Counted from the first letter of the stretch, positions 35,390 to 44,670 are shown. The stretch: 64,000 nucleotides of DNA from Fibrobacteria bacterium (GCA_020633825.1 JACKCV010000003.1:124001-188000); one strand, 5' to 3'. Program-made: numbers and translations. Notes: generated by a model from the sequence alone, not told the origin.

Positions 35390-36622
35390 TTATTTGTCGG
35401 TGAGGGCGACGACGCCCGGCAACGCCTTGCCTTCCAGGAATTCCAAGCTCGCGCCACCACCGGTGGACACGTGCGTGACCTTCTTGGAGAGACCGGCCTT
35501 CTTGATGGCGGAAGCGGAATCACCACCACCGACGATCGTGCAGGCTCCGGCGGCGGTCGCGTCGGCCAGCGCCTCGGCGATCGCGAAGGTGCCCTTGGCC
35601 GATTCGGCGATCTCGAAGACGCCCGCGGGGCCGTTCCACAGGACGGTCTTGGCCGACTTGATGATGTCGGCGAAGGTCTTGATGGTGTCGGGTCCGATGT
35701 CGACGCCTTCCCAGTCGGAGGGGATCTCGTTGACGGAGACGAACTTGGTCTCGCCCAAGGTACGGGCACCGAAGTCGAGCTTGGTGGTGACCAGAACGTC
35801 GGAGGGCAGGACGAGCTTGTCGCCGGCCTGGGCGATGAGTTCGGCGGCGAGGGGGACCTTGTCGAGCTCGCAGAGGGACTTGCCGATTTCCTTGCCCTGG
35901 GCCTTGGCGAAGGTGAAGCCCATGCCGCCGCCGATGATGAGCTTGTCGACCTTGGGCAGCATGGCCTTGATCACATCGATCTTGCCGGAGATCTTGGAGC
36001 CGCCGATGATGGCCACGAAGGGACGGGCGGGGCTTTCCACGGCGTCGCCGAGGAAGTCGAGTTCCTTCTTCATCAGGTAGCCGGAGGCGCGGGGCAGATC
36101 CAGACCGGTGATGGAGGAATGGTCGCGGTGGGCGGTGCCGAAGGCATCGTTCACGTAGAGGTCGGCCAACTTGGTCAGGCTGGCGCGGAAGGCGGCGATA
36201 TCTTCCTTGGAGGCGGCGATCTTGGAACCGTCTTCGCCCTTCACCTTGCCTTCTTCCTCGATGTGGAAGCGGAGGTTTTCGAGGAGGACGACGTCGCCCG
36301 CCTGGAGGGAGGCGCAGGCGGCTTCCACTTCCGGTCCGACGCAGTCGGAGAGGAACTTGACGGACTTGCCGAGGTGTTCCCCGAGCTTGGCGGCCACGGG
36401 AGCCAGGGTGAATTCCGGCTTGACCTTGCCATCGGGACGGCCGAGGTGCGAAGCGATCACCAGGGATGCCCCCTTCTCGAGGAGGTACTTCAGCGTGGGC
36501 AGGGCGGCGGAGATGCGCTTGTCGTCCTCGACGACGCCATCCTTGACGGGCACGTTGAAATCGACGCGCACGAACACGCGCTTGCCGGCGACATCCAGAT
36601 CCTCGATGAACAGCTTGGCCAT
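35390..36622 (-). CDS. pgk: Phosphoglycerate kinase
   Basis: 410 residues. Visible: VRVDFNVPVKDG, SHLGRPDGKVKPEFTLAPVA, VLLENLRFHIEEEGK, IIGGSKISGKIDVI, nucleotide loop VLWNGPAGVFE, and TIVGGGDSASAIKKAG with THVSTGGGASLEFLEGK. Makes ATP from 1,3-bisphosphoglycerate. The start is the ATG before AKLFIEDLDVAGKRV. Monocistronic; the stop codon is followed at once by the conserved element, then the terminator-like hairpin and the 86-bp array. gapA is elsewhere (45029), so there is no gap-pgk operon. Confidence 0.97.
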   Translation of the reverse strand: MAKLFIEDLDVAGKRVFVRVDFNVPVKDGVVEDDKRISAALPTLKYLLEKGASLVIASHLGRPDGKVKPEFTLAPVAAKLGEHLGKSVKFLSDCVGPEVEAACASLQAGDVVLLENLRFHIEEEGKVKGEDGSKIAASKEDIAAFRASLTKLADLYVNDAFGTAHRDHSSITGLDLPRASGYLMKKELDFLGDAVESPARPFVAIIGGSKISGKIDVIKAMLPKVDKLIIGGGMGFTFAKAQGKEIGKSLCELDKVPLAAELIAQAGDKLVLPSDVLVTTKLDFGARTLGETKFVSVNEIPSDWEGVDIGPDTIKTFADIIKSAKTVLWNGPAGVFEIAESAKGTFAIAEALADATAAGACTIVGGGDSASAIKKAGLSKKVTHVSTGGGASLEFLEGKALPGVVALTDK

Positions 36623-36950
36623 GGGATTCCTCGAACAGGGAAAGAGTGGTGGTTCGATCCGCCGCGGGCGTTCCGGGAACGCTCCGGCATGCAGAGACGG
36701 GTAAAGGTAAACACCGGACTCCCGGGTCCGGTTCCTCGAGGTCCACACAAATGCGTTGCCAAGAGGTTTTCCGGCCTGGATTCCGCCGAGGAACCAGGCC
36801 CGAAGTGGTCGACGAATGGGCCCCGGATGCTCCCATCCCTCGAAAGCCTCGGCCTCCTGTCCTCCGCCTTCCTGCGGGAGGAGACGTCTCGGGACCCACC
36901 GCGGCATTTTCGAGTCCATGCCGCTCCCGGGCCCAGGGGAGCGTCCCTGG
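36623..36950. other. Intergenic stretch between pgk and the DUF4349-like gene
   Basis: About 330 bp with no supported gene. It contains a small perfect hairpin CCGGAC/GTCCGG at 36714-36731 that could end the upstream transcript, although no T-run follows. The pgk promoter must be here or further upstream. Confidence 0.45.
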
Positions 36951-38018
36951 TCAGAACACGAAGTTCACCGCCGGATGCACGGTCCATCCGCGCAGGTTCA
37001 GGTTCCAGGTGGAGGAGAGGGGAAGCAGGTATCCTCCGCGTACATCCACGAGGAGCTGGCGGGTCTTCAGGAGTTCCAAACCCACGTGGGGGGAAACGAA
37101 CAAGACGTTCTCGTTCTCCGATTTGGAGGAGAGGAAAAGCCCTCCGAGGGTGAACCCGCTGTAGAGGTTCAGGAAATTGCGTTTGCCTCGACCGAAGTGG
37201 CTGGGGTAGAAATCCGTTCCATACCCGTATTGGAAGATGTCCCGGACGGTGGTGGTGTCGCGGACGATCTCGTCGTCCACATTCTTCAACACACCCAGCA
37301 CCAGATAGCTCTTCCCCTTGGTGAAGAGGTAGCGGACCGAACCGCCCGTGTAGGCCGACCCGGATCGTCCATCCTTGGTGTTCTCGATGGAAAGCCAGAC
37401 GAATTCGCCGCCGGGCATGTTGGTGAATTCCACCCATCGACGCGAGGTTTCGGTGGGGACTTCGCTGGCTTCCCGCAGGGTCAGGTCGATGGTGTTTCCC
37501 CGGACTTCCTGACGCGCCTGGAGGAGATTCTGTTCCAGTCGGAAAATCTGTCCGTCGATTTCCCGGGCCTTCTCCCACAGATCGTGGTAGATGCGGGACT
37601 CGGTCGACTTGTTGGTCGAGGCCAACTCGGCCGCGTACACATCCCTCTGCTGCCTGCGGAACTGCAACTCCAGGACGATCTTCTCGATCTCGTCGCGGCG
37701 ATTCACCGTTTCCTGACGAAATTCGACCACCTCACCGAGGTGCAGCAGACTGTCCTTGAAGACCTCGAGGCGATCCCCGGGGACGCCCATTTCCATGGTG
37801 GCGGTCTTCTTCCAGGTTTCGGCGCGATTGTTCTCGGCGTCCAGGAGGATGGCCTCGAATCGCGAGCGGAGCGACTGGACCCGGTTCATGCCCCCCTCGA
37901 GCTCCCCCACTTGGATGGTCAAATGCACACGCCGTGCCCAGGACGCGGAATCGGACCCCGCGGGAGTCCCGGACGCGGTGGCGGCAACATGGGCGAGAAG
38001 CAAGGAAAGTGCGAGCAT
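36951..38018 (-). CDS. DUF4349-like exported protein fused to a beta-rich C-terminal domain
   Basis: 355 residues from ATG 38018. Signal peptide MLALSLLLAHVAATASG. Residues ~20-190 resemble DUF4349: an extracytoplasmic segment with KKTATMEMGVPGDRLEVFKD followed by a helical, probably coiled-coil stretch (VEFRQETVNRRDEIEKIVLEL, LWEKAREIDGQIFRLEQNLL). The remaining ~160 residues are beta-strands (SVRYLFTKGKSYLVLGVL, LYSGFTLGGLFLSS, WNLNLRGWTVHPAVNFVF) and the chain ends in Phe, as outer-membrane barrels do. The combination suggests an outer-membrane protein with a periplasmic helical domain. Function unknown. Confidence 0.6.
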   Translation of the reverse strand: MLALSLLLAHVAATASGTPAGSDSASWARRVHLTIQVGELEGGMNRVQSLRSRFEAILLDAENNRAETWKKTATMEMGVPGDRLEVFKDSLLHLGEVVEFRQETVNRRDEIEKIVLELQFRRQQRDVYAAELASTNKSTESRIYHDLWEKAREIDGQIFRLEQNLLQARQEVRGNTIDLTLREASEVPTETSRRWVEFTNMPGGEFVWLSIENTKDGRSGSAYTGGSVRYLFTKGKSYLVLGVLKNVDDEIVRDTTTVRDIFQYGYGTDFYPSHFGRGKRNFLNLYSGFTLGGLFLSSKSENENVLFVSPHVGLELLKTRQLLVDVRGGYLLPLSSTWNLNLRGWTVHPAVNFVF

Positions 38019-38108
38019 GGAGGTCCCGTGGGTTCGTACGGCGTGGAATCTTGGATCCGGGAACGACCCACGACGGCCGTGCCCCTTTTCCAACGATAGG
38101 AAGTCCCG

Positions 38109-38696
38109 TCAAATCGGTCTCAGCACCGTCTCCAACCCTTCCAGGAGCATTTCCGTGGCGATCGCGGTGAGCAGCAACCCCATCAAACGTTCGATCGCCA
38201 CGACGCCGCGATCCCCGATTCCCCGGTGCACGAGCGGAGCGGCCAGGAGAACCACACAGGTGGTGGCGGTGGCCGCGGCCAAGGCCCCCAGCCACAACGG
38301 CCAGCGTACCGGATCGCGGCTCATCACCAGCATCACCGTGGCGATCGCCGAGGGTCCCGCGACGTAGGGGATCGCCACCGGCACCAGGAACGGCTCCCCT
38401 TCCGGGAGTTCCTCCCCGGACTGGGACGAAGGGAAGATCATACGCAGAGCGATGACGAAGAGGATGACCCCCCCGGCGATGCTCAGGCTCCGCGAGGACA
38501 CCTGGAGGGCCGACAGGATCGCGTGCCCGCTGAACAGGAACGCGCAGAGCACCACGAACGCGAACAACATCTCCCGGACGATCACGTGCCACCAACGGTG
38601 CCGCGGAACTTTCCGGAGAGCCGAGAGGACCAGCGGCATGTCCCCCAGTCCATCCATCACCAGCACGAAGAGCACGTATACGGACAGGAAGGTCAT
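38109..38696 (-). CDS. MarC-family integral membrane protein
   Basis: 195 residues and six membrane helices. The family pattern is clear: VMDGLGDMPLVLSALRKVP, LSIAGGVILFVIALRMIF and VPVAIPYVAGPSAIATVML. MarC/YhgN proteins have no proven transport substrate. Single gene, 90 bp from its upstream neighbour; a GCACTCTCC/GGAGGGTGC hairpin lies in the gap before the CobC-like gene. Confidence 0.88.
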   Translation of the reverse strand: MTFLSVYVLFVLVMDGLGDMPLVLSALRKVPRHRWWHVIVREMLFAFVVLCAFLFSGHAILSALQVSSRSLSIAGGVILFVIALRMIFPSSQSGEELPEGEPFLVPVAIPYVAGPSAIATVMLVMSRDPVRWPLWLGALAAATATTCVVLLAAPLVHRGIGDRGVVAIERLMGLLLTAIATEMLLEGLETVLRPI

Positions 38697-38776
38697 GCCT
38701 CGATTGTATCATCCGGGTGCCCCGTCCCGGAAGGTCCGCACTCTCCTCGCGGAGGGTGCGCAGGTGCGCGTCGGTC

Positions 38777-39784
38777 CTACCCTGATTCCAGAGCCGATCG
38801 CAGGCGTGCGAGCTCCTCCGGGGGGCGAGCCGACAGCCGGAATCGACCGGGCCATCCCACATTGGCCAGGTCCCGGACCCGCACCCCGTGGCCGGCGAGG
38901 AACCGCGACCACTCGCCGGCGGATGCGAGGGCATCGAGCCCTTGCCACGGCGGGGGCTGGGCGGCGAGGAAATGGGCCCCGCTCGCGAGGGTCTCCCACC
39001 CCGACTCCGCCAGCACTGCGCGCAACTCGTCGGCCAGCCTCCAGACCTCCGCGCGGGAACCCTCCATCCAGCGCAAGGCCGGCTCGGACACTCCCGACTC
39101 CAGGAACCGCACGCCTTCCGACCCGAGCACCCAGGAGGGAGACTCCCCGAGCAGCCTCTCGGCGAACTCCAAGTCGGAGGAGAGGAGGTATCCCGCCCGG
39201 ATCCCCGTCAGACCGTACTTCTTGTTCGGCGCGTGGAGCAGATCCATCCCCGCGACCACCTCGGGCGCTTGGCGACAGAAATCGGCGTAGGCGAGATCGG
39301 CGACGATGCGGCATCCCTTCCGGCGCGCGGCCTCGACGCCGTGTTCCAGGAAGACCTTGTCGTGCACCATGCCGTCGGGATTGTTGGGCAGGCACAGGAA
39401 CGCCACGCCCTCCGACGGCAACGCCTCCAACCAGGCATCTTGATCCGTTTCCTCCCGGAAGGATCTCCCGCACACGTACGCCGCCCGACGGTACTCGATG
39501 AAGGAAGGACTCCAGGACAGAACTCCTCCCCGGCAACTCCTGACGATCCGCAGGATCAGTTCGCTCGCCCCGGCACCGACCACCACCTGGTCGGAAGGCA
39601 CGGCGTGGTGGGGACCCAGCGTGTCGCGGAGGCTCGTGTAGGCCGGGTCCGGGTAGCGGACACGATCGGCGGCGAGGACCGCATCGAGAACGGGTGGGCA
39701 CGGACCCGTCGGATGGGCGCAGGTCGAGAAATCGGCGAACGGATCCGGCCCGGAGTCCGTGGCCCCGTGTTCAAATCCCCGCAT
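38777..39784 (-). CDS. PLP-dependent aminotransferase, CobC/threonine-phosphate decarboxylase type
   Basis: 335 residues of the class I/II fold: VVVGAGASELILRIV, SWSPSFIEYRRAAY, CLPNNPDGMV, the PLP lysine in HAPNKKYGLTGIRAGYLL, and FRLSARPPEE. It overlaps cbiB by 14 bp. In cobalamin synthesis such an enzyme (CobD of Salmonella, CobC of Pseudomonas) makes aminopropanol phosphate for CbiB, which fits the context. Histidinol-phosphate aminotransferase is the main alternative on sequence alone. Confidence 0.8.
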   Translation of the reverse strand: MRGFEHGATDSGPDPFADFSTCAHPTGPCPPVLDAVLAADRVRYPDPAYTSLRDTLGPHHAVPSDQVVVGAGASELILRIVRSCRGGVLSWSPSFIEYRRAAYVCGRSFREETDQDAWLEALPSEGVAFLCLPNNPDGMVHDKVFLEHGVEAARRKGCRIVADLAYADFCRQAPEVVAGMDLLHAPNKKYGLTGIRAGYLLSSDLEFAERLLGESPSWVLGSEGVRFLESGVSEPALRWMEGSRAEVWRLADELRAVLAESGWETLASGAHFLAAQPPPWQGLDALASAGEWSRFLAGHGVRVRDLANVGWPGRFRLSARPPEELARLRSALESG

Positions 39785-40655
39785 GGAGGATGTTCCTTCC
39801 GAGCAAGGCCAGAACCACCGCGGCCACCGAGGCGTAGGTGCCGATCCTCAGGGCGGCGGGAAGGTCCGAGGCCACGGCGCTCCGCCCCTGGGCATGGAGG
39901 ACGTACACTCCCGGCTTGGAGAGTCGCACGCCGAGCACGAGCGCGAGGGTGCCCATCGGATACCCTCCGTTGGGGCTGGGGGTCTTGCGAGCCTCCTCGG
40001 CGACGTTCCCCCACATGCGCCAGGCTCCGAGCAGAACCGCAGTGATCCGAGCGGGGATCCAGTTCAGGAAATCATCCGCCCGAGCGGCCCATTTCCCTTT
40101 CCATTCCCACTCCCCCCGGTACCCCCAGCAGGCATCGGCGGTGTTGGCGAACCGGTAGACGAGCATTCCCGGGATCCCCAGGACGACCCACCAGAACAAC
40201 GGGGCGATGAAGGAATCGGACAGGTTCTCCGCCAGGCACTCCAAGGCGGATTCCCGCACCTCCGTCTCCGACAACCGTGAAACATCCCGGGAGACGATCC
40301 TGGCAAGACGTTCCCGTCCGAGTTCCAAGGATTGCTCCAGTCCGCGCTCCACGGCCCGGACCTCGGAGAACAGCATCCGGAGGGAAAACAGCGGCCAAAG
40401 CACCAGACCTTCGAGCACCACCGCCCAGGGGCCGTGGAGCCCATGGACGATTCCCTGCAACCCGATCCCCACCAGGAGGCAGGTCCCGGCCCCGAGCAAC
40501 CAAGCTTTCGCCCCCCCTTGAAAGGCCGCCTCCGGCTCGGACGGCAACCGAGCACCCATCCATCGCAAATAGCTCCCCATCCACACGACCGGATGGACGC
40601 GCAGGGGCGGTTCGCGCAACAGGAGATCGAGGATCAGGGCAAGAATCAGAGGCAC
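39771..40655 (-). CDS. cbiB: Adenosylcobinamide-phosphate synthase
   Basis: 294 residues, hydrophobic, from a GTG start. Family motifs: ILDLLLREPPLRVHPVVWMG at the N-terminus, SRDVSRLSETEVRESALECL, AENLSDSFIAPLFWWVVLG, and RFANTADACWGYRG. Attaches aminopropanol (phosphate) to adenosylcobyric acid at the membrane. Followed by the CobC-like aminotransferase and divergent from cobO, so the window holds a late cobalamin cluster. Confidence 0.92.
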   Translation of the reverse strand: MPLILALILDLLLREPPLRVHPVVWMGSYLRWMGARLPSEPEAAFQGGAKAWLLGAGTCLLVGIGLQGIVHGLHGPWAVVLEGLVLWPLFSLRMLFSEVRAVERGLEQSLELGRERLARIVSRDVSRLSETEVRESALECLAENLSDSFIAPLFWWVVLGIPGMLVYRFANTADACWGYRGEWEWKGKWAARADDFLNWIPARITAVLLGAWRMWGNVAEEARKTPSPNGGYPMGTLALVLGVRLSKPGVYVLHAQGRSAVASDLPAALRIGTYASVAAVVLALLGRNILHAGI

Positions 40656-40943
40656 AGGAGTTCCATGGAAACCTCAAAACATACTATATATGGTATATGA
40701 TTGATCTCTAGCATCTGGATCATGTTGCCATCGAGGCCCCTTGATCCCTGCCCCCCTATTGGGGGACCACCCTTCGTTCGATCGAACCTTCGAGGCGACG
40801 TGCAACCAGGGAGCGGCCGTGTCCACCTCCGGATGTCCCACCAGCACCGCCGGCCCCGCTCCGCGCAACCACAATGGCCTTGGGAGCGGGAATCCGGCCC
40901 CGAGGCCGCTCGCACCCCTCATTCCCGGAATCGAGACCCGACG
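40656..40943. promoter_or_regulatory. Divergent cbiB/cobO region with AT-rich dyad
   Basis: 288 bp. At about 40679-40705 a strongly AT-rich imperfect dyad (ATACTATATATGGTATATGA) stands out from its GC-rich setting, 25-50 bp upstream of cbiB; on the minus strand TATAGT in it could be a -10 box. No B12-box (the conserved cobalamin-riboswitch motif) was found on either strand. The rest is GC-rich with no supported gene. Confidence 0.3.
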
Positions 40944-41543
40944 ATGCACACCGATCCTGCCATCCACCGCAAACGCGCCGAGGTGATCCGCCAGGCGCAG
41001 GAGCGCAAACAAGCCAGGGCCACCGAACGGAAAGGTCTCCTGATCGTGAACACCGGTGCCGGAAAGGGGAAGACCACCGCCGCGTTCGGCATGGGGCTTC
41101 GGGTGATCGGGCACGGCCGGAAACTCGCAGTGGTCCAGTTCGTGAAAGGTGCCATGGCGACGGCCGAGCGGCAGGTGATGGAGAATCTCCCCGGAGTCGA
41201 GTGGCACACCATCGGCGATGGATTCACCTGGGTGACGCAGGATCGCGAAAAGGACATCGCCACCGCTCGACGCGCATGGGAGCAGGCGCTTCGCCTCCTG
41301 CAGGACCCGTCGTTCGCCATGGTGATCCTCGACGAGTTCAACATCGTCCTCGCCCACGGCTACATGCCCCTGGAAGAGGCCCTGGAAGGATTGGCCACCC
41401 GATCCCCCGGTCAGCATGCGGTGATCACAGGCCGCGGTGCTCCGGAGGGACTGGTCGCGGTCGCGGACATGGTCAACCGCATCGACTCGATCAAGCACCC
41501 CTTCGCGGCCGGGATCACCGCCCAGGAGGGCATCGAATTCTGA
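40944..41543 (+). CDS. cobO: Cob(I)alamin adenosyltransferase, CobO/BtuR type
   Basis: 199 residues from ATG 40944. P-loop VNTGAGKGKTTAAFGMGLR, then VVQFVKGAM, FTWVTQD, MVILDEFNIVLAHGYM and VITGRGAPEGLVAVADMV, all typical of CobA/CobO/BtuR. Transfers adenosine from ATP to cobalt in corrinoids. It is divergent from cbiB and the CobC-like gene and completes the corrinoid-activation and lower-ligand-arm part of the pathway. Confidence 0.93.
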   Translation: MHTDPAIHRKRAEVIRQAQERKQARATERKGLLIVNTGAGKGKTTAAFGMGLRVIGHGRKLAVVQFVKGAMATAERQVMENLPGVEWHTIGDGFTWVTQDREKDIATARRAWEQALRLLQDPSFAMVILDEFNIVLAHGYMPLEEALEGLATRSPGQHAVITGRGAPEGLVAVADMVNRIDSIKHPFAAGITAQEGIEF

Positions 41544-41600
41544 TCGCCCCGGACGGAATCCCCCTCCGGGGGAGGACCCCGGGGAGGATCGCTTGGGACC

Positions 41601-42755
41601 TCAGATCCTTCCGGGCACCAATGCCAGTTTCTGTCCAGCCTCCCGGAGCGTCTCCAGGCGCCGGGAGAAGTGGAAGCGGACGCTCGGGCGGGCCTCCCCC
41701 TTGAAGAAGCTCGAACCGGGGACGGCGGCGACCCCGATCTCCCGGGCCAGCCACAGGGCGAAGGCACGATCGTCGGAGACGCCCATGTGGGTCAGGTCGC
41801 ACAGGACGAAATAGGCTCCTTCCGGAGGACGCGGACGGAATCCGGCCGCTTCGAGGGCCTGCACCAGGATCGACCGTCTTTCGAGGTACTCCTCGCGAAG
41901 CGCCGTGTAGTAGCTCGCGGGAAGCGCCAAGGCGGTCTCCGCCGCCACTTGCAGCGGGTGCGCGGCCCCCACGGTGAGGAAATCGTGCACCTTGCGCACC
42001 GCGGAGGTCCAATGCGGGGAGGCGTGCACGTACCCGAGCCGCCATCCGGTGATGGAATAGGTCTTGGAGAGGCTGGAGCACACGATGGTGCGGTCGGCCA
42101 TGCCGGGGAGTGCGTGCAGGTGCACGTGGGGCTTCTCGAAGACGATGTGTTCGTACACCTCGTCGGTGACGACCACCACGTCGAATTCGATGGCCAACTG
42201 CGCGAGCTCGAGGAGTTCCTCCCGGCTGAACACCCGGCCGCAGGGGTTCGACGGATTGCAAAGCACGAAGGCCTTGATGCCCGAGGCGAACAGGGAGCGA
42301 AGCTCCGCGGGATCCCATCGGTATTCGGGGCCGTGCAGACGGAGGTGGACCGGCTGGGCGTCGGCGAGGATTCCATCGGCGGCATAGTTCTCGTAGAAGG
42401 GAGAAACCAGTCCGAACCGGTCGCCGGGATCGAGGACGGCCATGAGGGTGGCCGCCATGGCCTCGGTGCTTCCGCAGGTGATCGTCAGTTCCCGATCCGG
42501 ATCCACCACGGTTCCGGAAAACCGCTCGATCTTGGCCGCCAGGGCCTGCCGCATGCCCGAAGCCCCCCATGTGTTGGCGTACTGGTGGGCACCCGCCCCG
42601 ATGGCGCGACGCAGGGCATCGAGGACGACCTCGGGAGGATCGAAATCGGGAAACCCCTGGGCGAGATTCAGCGCTCCGTGCTCGGAGGCCACGCGACTCA
42701 TGTCGCGGATGACGGATTCGGAGAACAATGCGGTGCGTCGGGCCGTGGGCAACAT
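41601..42755 (-). CDS. Class I aminotransferase (kynurenine/methionine aminotransferase-like)
   Basis: 384 residues. Fold-type I PLP enzyme with LNLAQGFPDFDPP, HQYANTWGASGMRQALA, TITCGSTEAMAATLMA, LCNPSNPCGRVFSREEL, DEVYEHIVFEK and the PLP lysine in SSLSKTYSITGWRLGY. Closest in pattern to the YbdL/kynurenine-aminotransferase subgroup that transaminates methionine, glutamine or aromatic amino acids; the substrate is not certain. Single gene, convergent with cobO. Confidence 0.85.
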   Translation of the reverse strand: MLPTARRTALFSESVIRDMSRVASEHGALNLAQGFPDFDPPEVVLDALRRAIGAGAHQYANTWGASGMRQALAAKIERFSGTVVDPDRELTITCGSTEAMAATLMAVLDPGDRFGLVSPFYENYAADGILADAQPVHLRLHGPEYRWDPAELRSLFASGIKAFVLCNPSNPCGRVFSREELLELAQLAIEFDVVVVTDEVYEHIVFEKPHVHLHALPGMADRTIVCSSLSKTYSITGWRLGYVHASPHWTSAVRKVHDFLTVGAAHPLQVAAETALALPASYYTALREEYLERRSILVQALEAAGFRPRPPEGAYFVLCDLTHMGVSDDRAFALWLAREIGVAAVPGSSFFKGEARPSVRFHFSRRLETLREAGQKLALVPGRI

Positions 42756-42997
42756 GGCGAGCGAAGGTAGTCACCGCGTCCAGGGCGAGGGAGGATTCCC
42801 TCCGACGAAGACTGCGTGGATTGGAAACGGATAACCGGACCCTGGATTCCATTTCCGGGGGTTGCGACGCCTTGCTTTAATGTCAAGACGACCTTGGACG
42901 ATTGATCGGCCCCCTCGGACCCCGTTCGATAGCTTCATGAACAAGTACGCCAAGCGCTGGCTTCCCACCATGGACTGGCACTCTCCCGGAGCCCATC

Positions 42998-44578
42998 ATG
43001 AAACAAGCAGTCGAGAAACAAAAAGTCGCCGGAAGGATTTTCGCGACCGTCGCGGCCCTCTCCACTCTGCTGAGCGGAACGGCATTCGGATGGTCCGTAT
43101 CCGGAACCGTGAAGAGCAAATCCGGATCCGCACTCTCCGGAGTCGAGGTCACGGTCAAGGATTCCTCCGCCTACAAGACCACCACCGACAACAACGGCAA
43201 CTTCAAGCTGCAGTCCCCGACGTCGATCGACCACGGCTCCCTCCAAGGGCGAACCACGGGTGCCTGGATCGACGGCCAGGACCTCGTGGTCCAAGGCATG
43301 CCCGACGGACCTCTCGGCCTGTCCCTGGTCAATGCCTCCGGACGTTCCATCTGGAACGCGGATGTGGCTTCCCTCGATGGATCCGCACGTTCGGCCCTTC
43401 CGTCCCACCTCGTCCGGGGAGCCATCTTCCTGCGCATCAAGCATGCCCGTGGAACCAGCTTCGAAGCCGTCCGGATGGGCTCCGAAGGGTTGACCATCGG
43501 GACCAGCCCCAGCGCGGCCCGCGCCTTGGCCGGGTACCCCGTTCTCCAGTTCAAACTCTCCGGGTACAACGACACCACCTATAACATGAACTCGGATGCG
43601 GTATCGGGCATCACCGTGACCATGGCTCCTCCCGCCACCTGCGAGCTGGGGACAACCTTCAAATGGAAGGATTTCGGCAAACCCATCGCGGAGCCCAAGA
43701 ACGGATGGCTCGCGATCAAGGACTTCACCATGGTCCGCTACAACGACCAGTACCTCGTCTACATGACCTACACGCCTCCCGAAGGTGGATTCAAAGCCGC
43801 ATACATGGCGCCTTTCGCGGATTTCTCCCAGGCCAACTCCGCCGCCCAGAAGGTCATGCCGAACAATCTGCCGGGCGTTGCTCCCGAGCTCATCTACTTC
43901 ACGCCCAAGAAGCAGTGGGTCTTCACCACCCAGTGGTGCGGAGGGGGGTTCTGCTACACCACGGGGAGCGACGCGACGAATCCGTCCACCTTCAACCGGA
44001 CGACCCAGTCCCTGCTGTCGGAGAACATCACCAACGTGGGCAACCCCCTGGAAGGCAACAAAGGATCCGACACCGGCCCCATCGATCAGGTCGTGATCTG
44101 CGACGACAACAACTGCTACTTGTTCTACAACGACGACAACGGACGGGTCTACCGCGCATCCATGCCGAAGTCCAACTTCCCCGGCAAGTTCAGCGGATCG
44201 AAGATGATCATCCAGGACACCAAGACCCGTTTGTTCGAGGCCATCGAGGTCTACAAACTCAAGGGTCAGAAGAAGTACCTGATGATCGTGGAGTGTGCCT
44301 GGACGCGTTACTTCCGCGCCTTCACGGCCACGGATCTGGGCGGAACCTGGACCCCGCTGGGGAACACCCGCGAGGAGGCCACCCCGTTCGCCGGAGCGCG
44401 CAACGTGACCGGTGGTTGGTCCACCGACATCAGCCACGGGGAAATCGTCCGCACCGGCTACGACGAATACCGCGAGATCGACCCCTGCAACCTGCAGATG
44501 ATCTACCAAGGCAAGAACGGCGGTGGGGACTACAACAAGCTCCCCTACCGCATGGGTCTCCTCACTCGCATTCCGTAG
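42998..44578 (+). CDS. Secreted alpha-L-arabinofuranosidase, GH62
   Basis: 526 residues. Signal peptide ending near LLSGTAFG; residues ~33-75 resemble a carboxypeptidase-regulatory-like beta-sandwich (VSGTVKSKSGSALSGVEVTV); then a beta linker; from ~208 a GH62 catalytic domain: FKWKDFGKPIAEPKNGWLAI with the catalytic Asp region, KDFTMVRYNDQYLVYMTY, TQWCGGGFCYTTGSD, KGSDTGPIDQVVICDDNNCY, LFEAIEVYKLKG and GGWSTDISHGEIVRTGYDE. GH62 removes arabinose side chains from arabinoxylan. GGAGCCCATC precedes the ATG and a TTTAAT at 42876 may be the -10 box. Monocistronic with its own terminator. Confidence 0.88.
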   Translation: MKQAVEKQKVAGRIFATVAALSTLLSGTAFGWSVSGTVKSKSGSALSGVEVTVKDSSAYKTTTDNNGNFKLQSPTSIDHGSLQGRTTGAWIDGQDLVVQGMPDGPLGLSLVNASGRSIWNADVASLDGSARSALPSHLVRGAIFLRIKHARGTSFEAVRMGSEGLTIGTSPSAARALAGYPVLQFKLSGYNDTTYNMNSDAVSGITVTMAPPATCELGTTFKWKDFGKPIAEPKNGWLAIKDFTMVRYNDQYLVYMTYTPPEGGFKAAYMAPFADFSQANSAAQKVMPNNLPGVAPELIYFTPKKQWVFTTQWCGGGFCYTTGSDATNPSTFNRTTQSLLSENITNVGNPLEGNKGSDTGPIDQVVICDDNNCYLFYNDDNGRVYRASMPKSNFPGKFSGSKMIIQDTKTRLFEAIEVYKLKGQKKYLMIVECAWTRYFRAFTATDLGGTWTPLGNTREEATPFAGARNVTGGWSTDISHGEIVRTGYDEYREIDPCNLQMIYQGKNGGGDYNKLPYRMGLLTRIP

Positions 44579-44630
44579 AAGACTTCAATGCACCTCCCGA
44601 GGCGTAGCCCTCGGGAACCTCCTCGAAACA

Positions 44631-44670
44631 AAGGTTCCGTCGCGGATTCGCGGCGGAACCTTCTTGTTTT
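44631..44670 (+). terminator. Intrinsic terminator of the GH62 gene
   Basis: AAGGTTCCG (44631-44639) pairs with 44654-44662 around an inner CG-rich stem and is followed by CTTGTTTT. A second hairpin CCCGAG/CTCGGG lies just upstream (~44597-44615). From 44671 to 44965 I see no gene or other signal. Confidence 0.8.

Noticed and set aside
33284..37153. A 1289-codon open frame through the 86-bp array and the antisense of pgk
   Set aside because: It crosses a repeat with indels, runs antisense to pgk, and its product is a low-complexity Arg/Pro/Ala pattern; high GC alone makes such frames.
40656..40943. Cobalamin riboswitch upstream of cobO or cbiB
   Set aside because: No B12-box or surrounding core on either strand.
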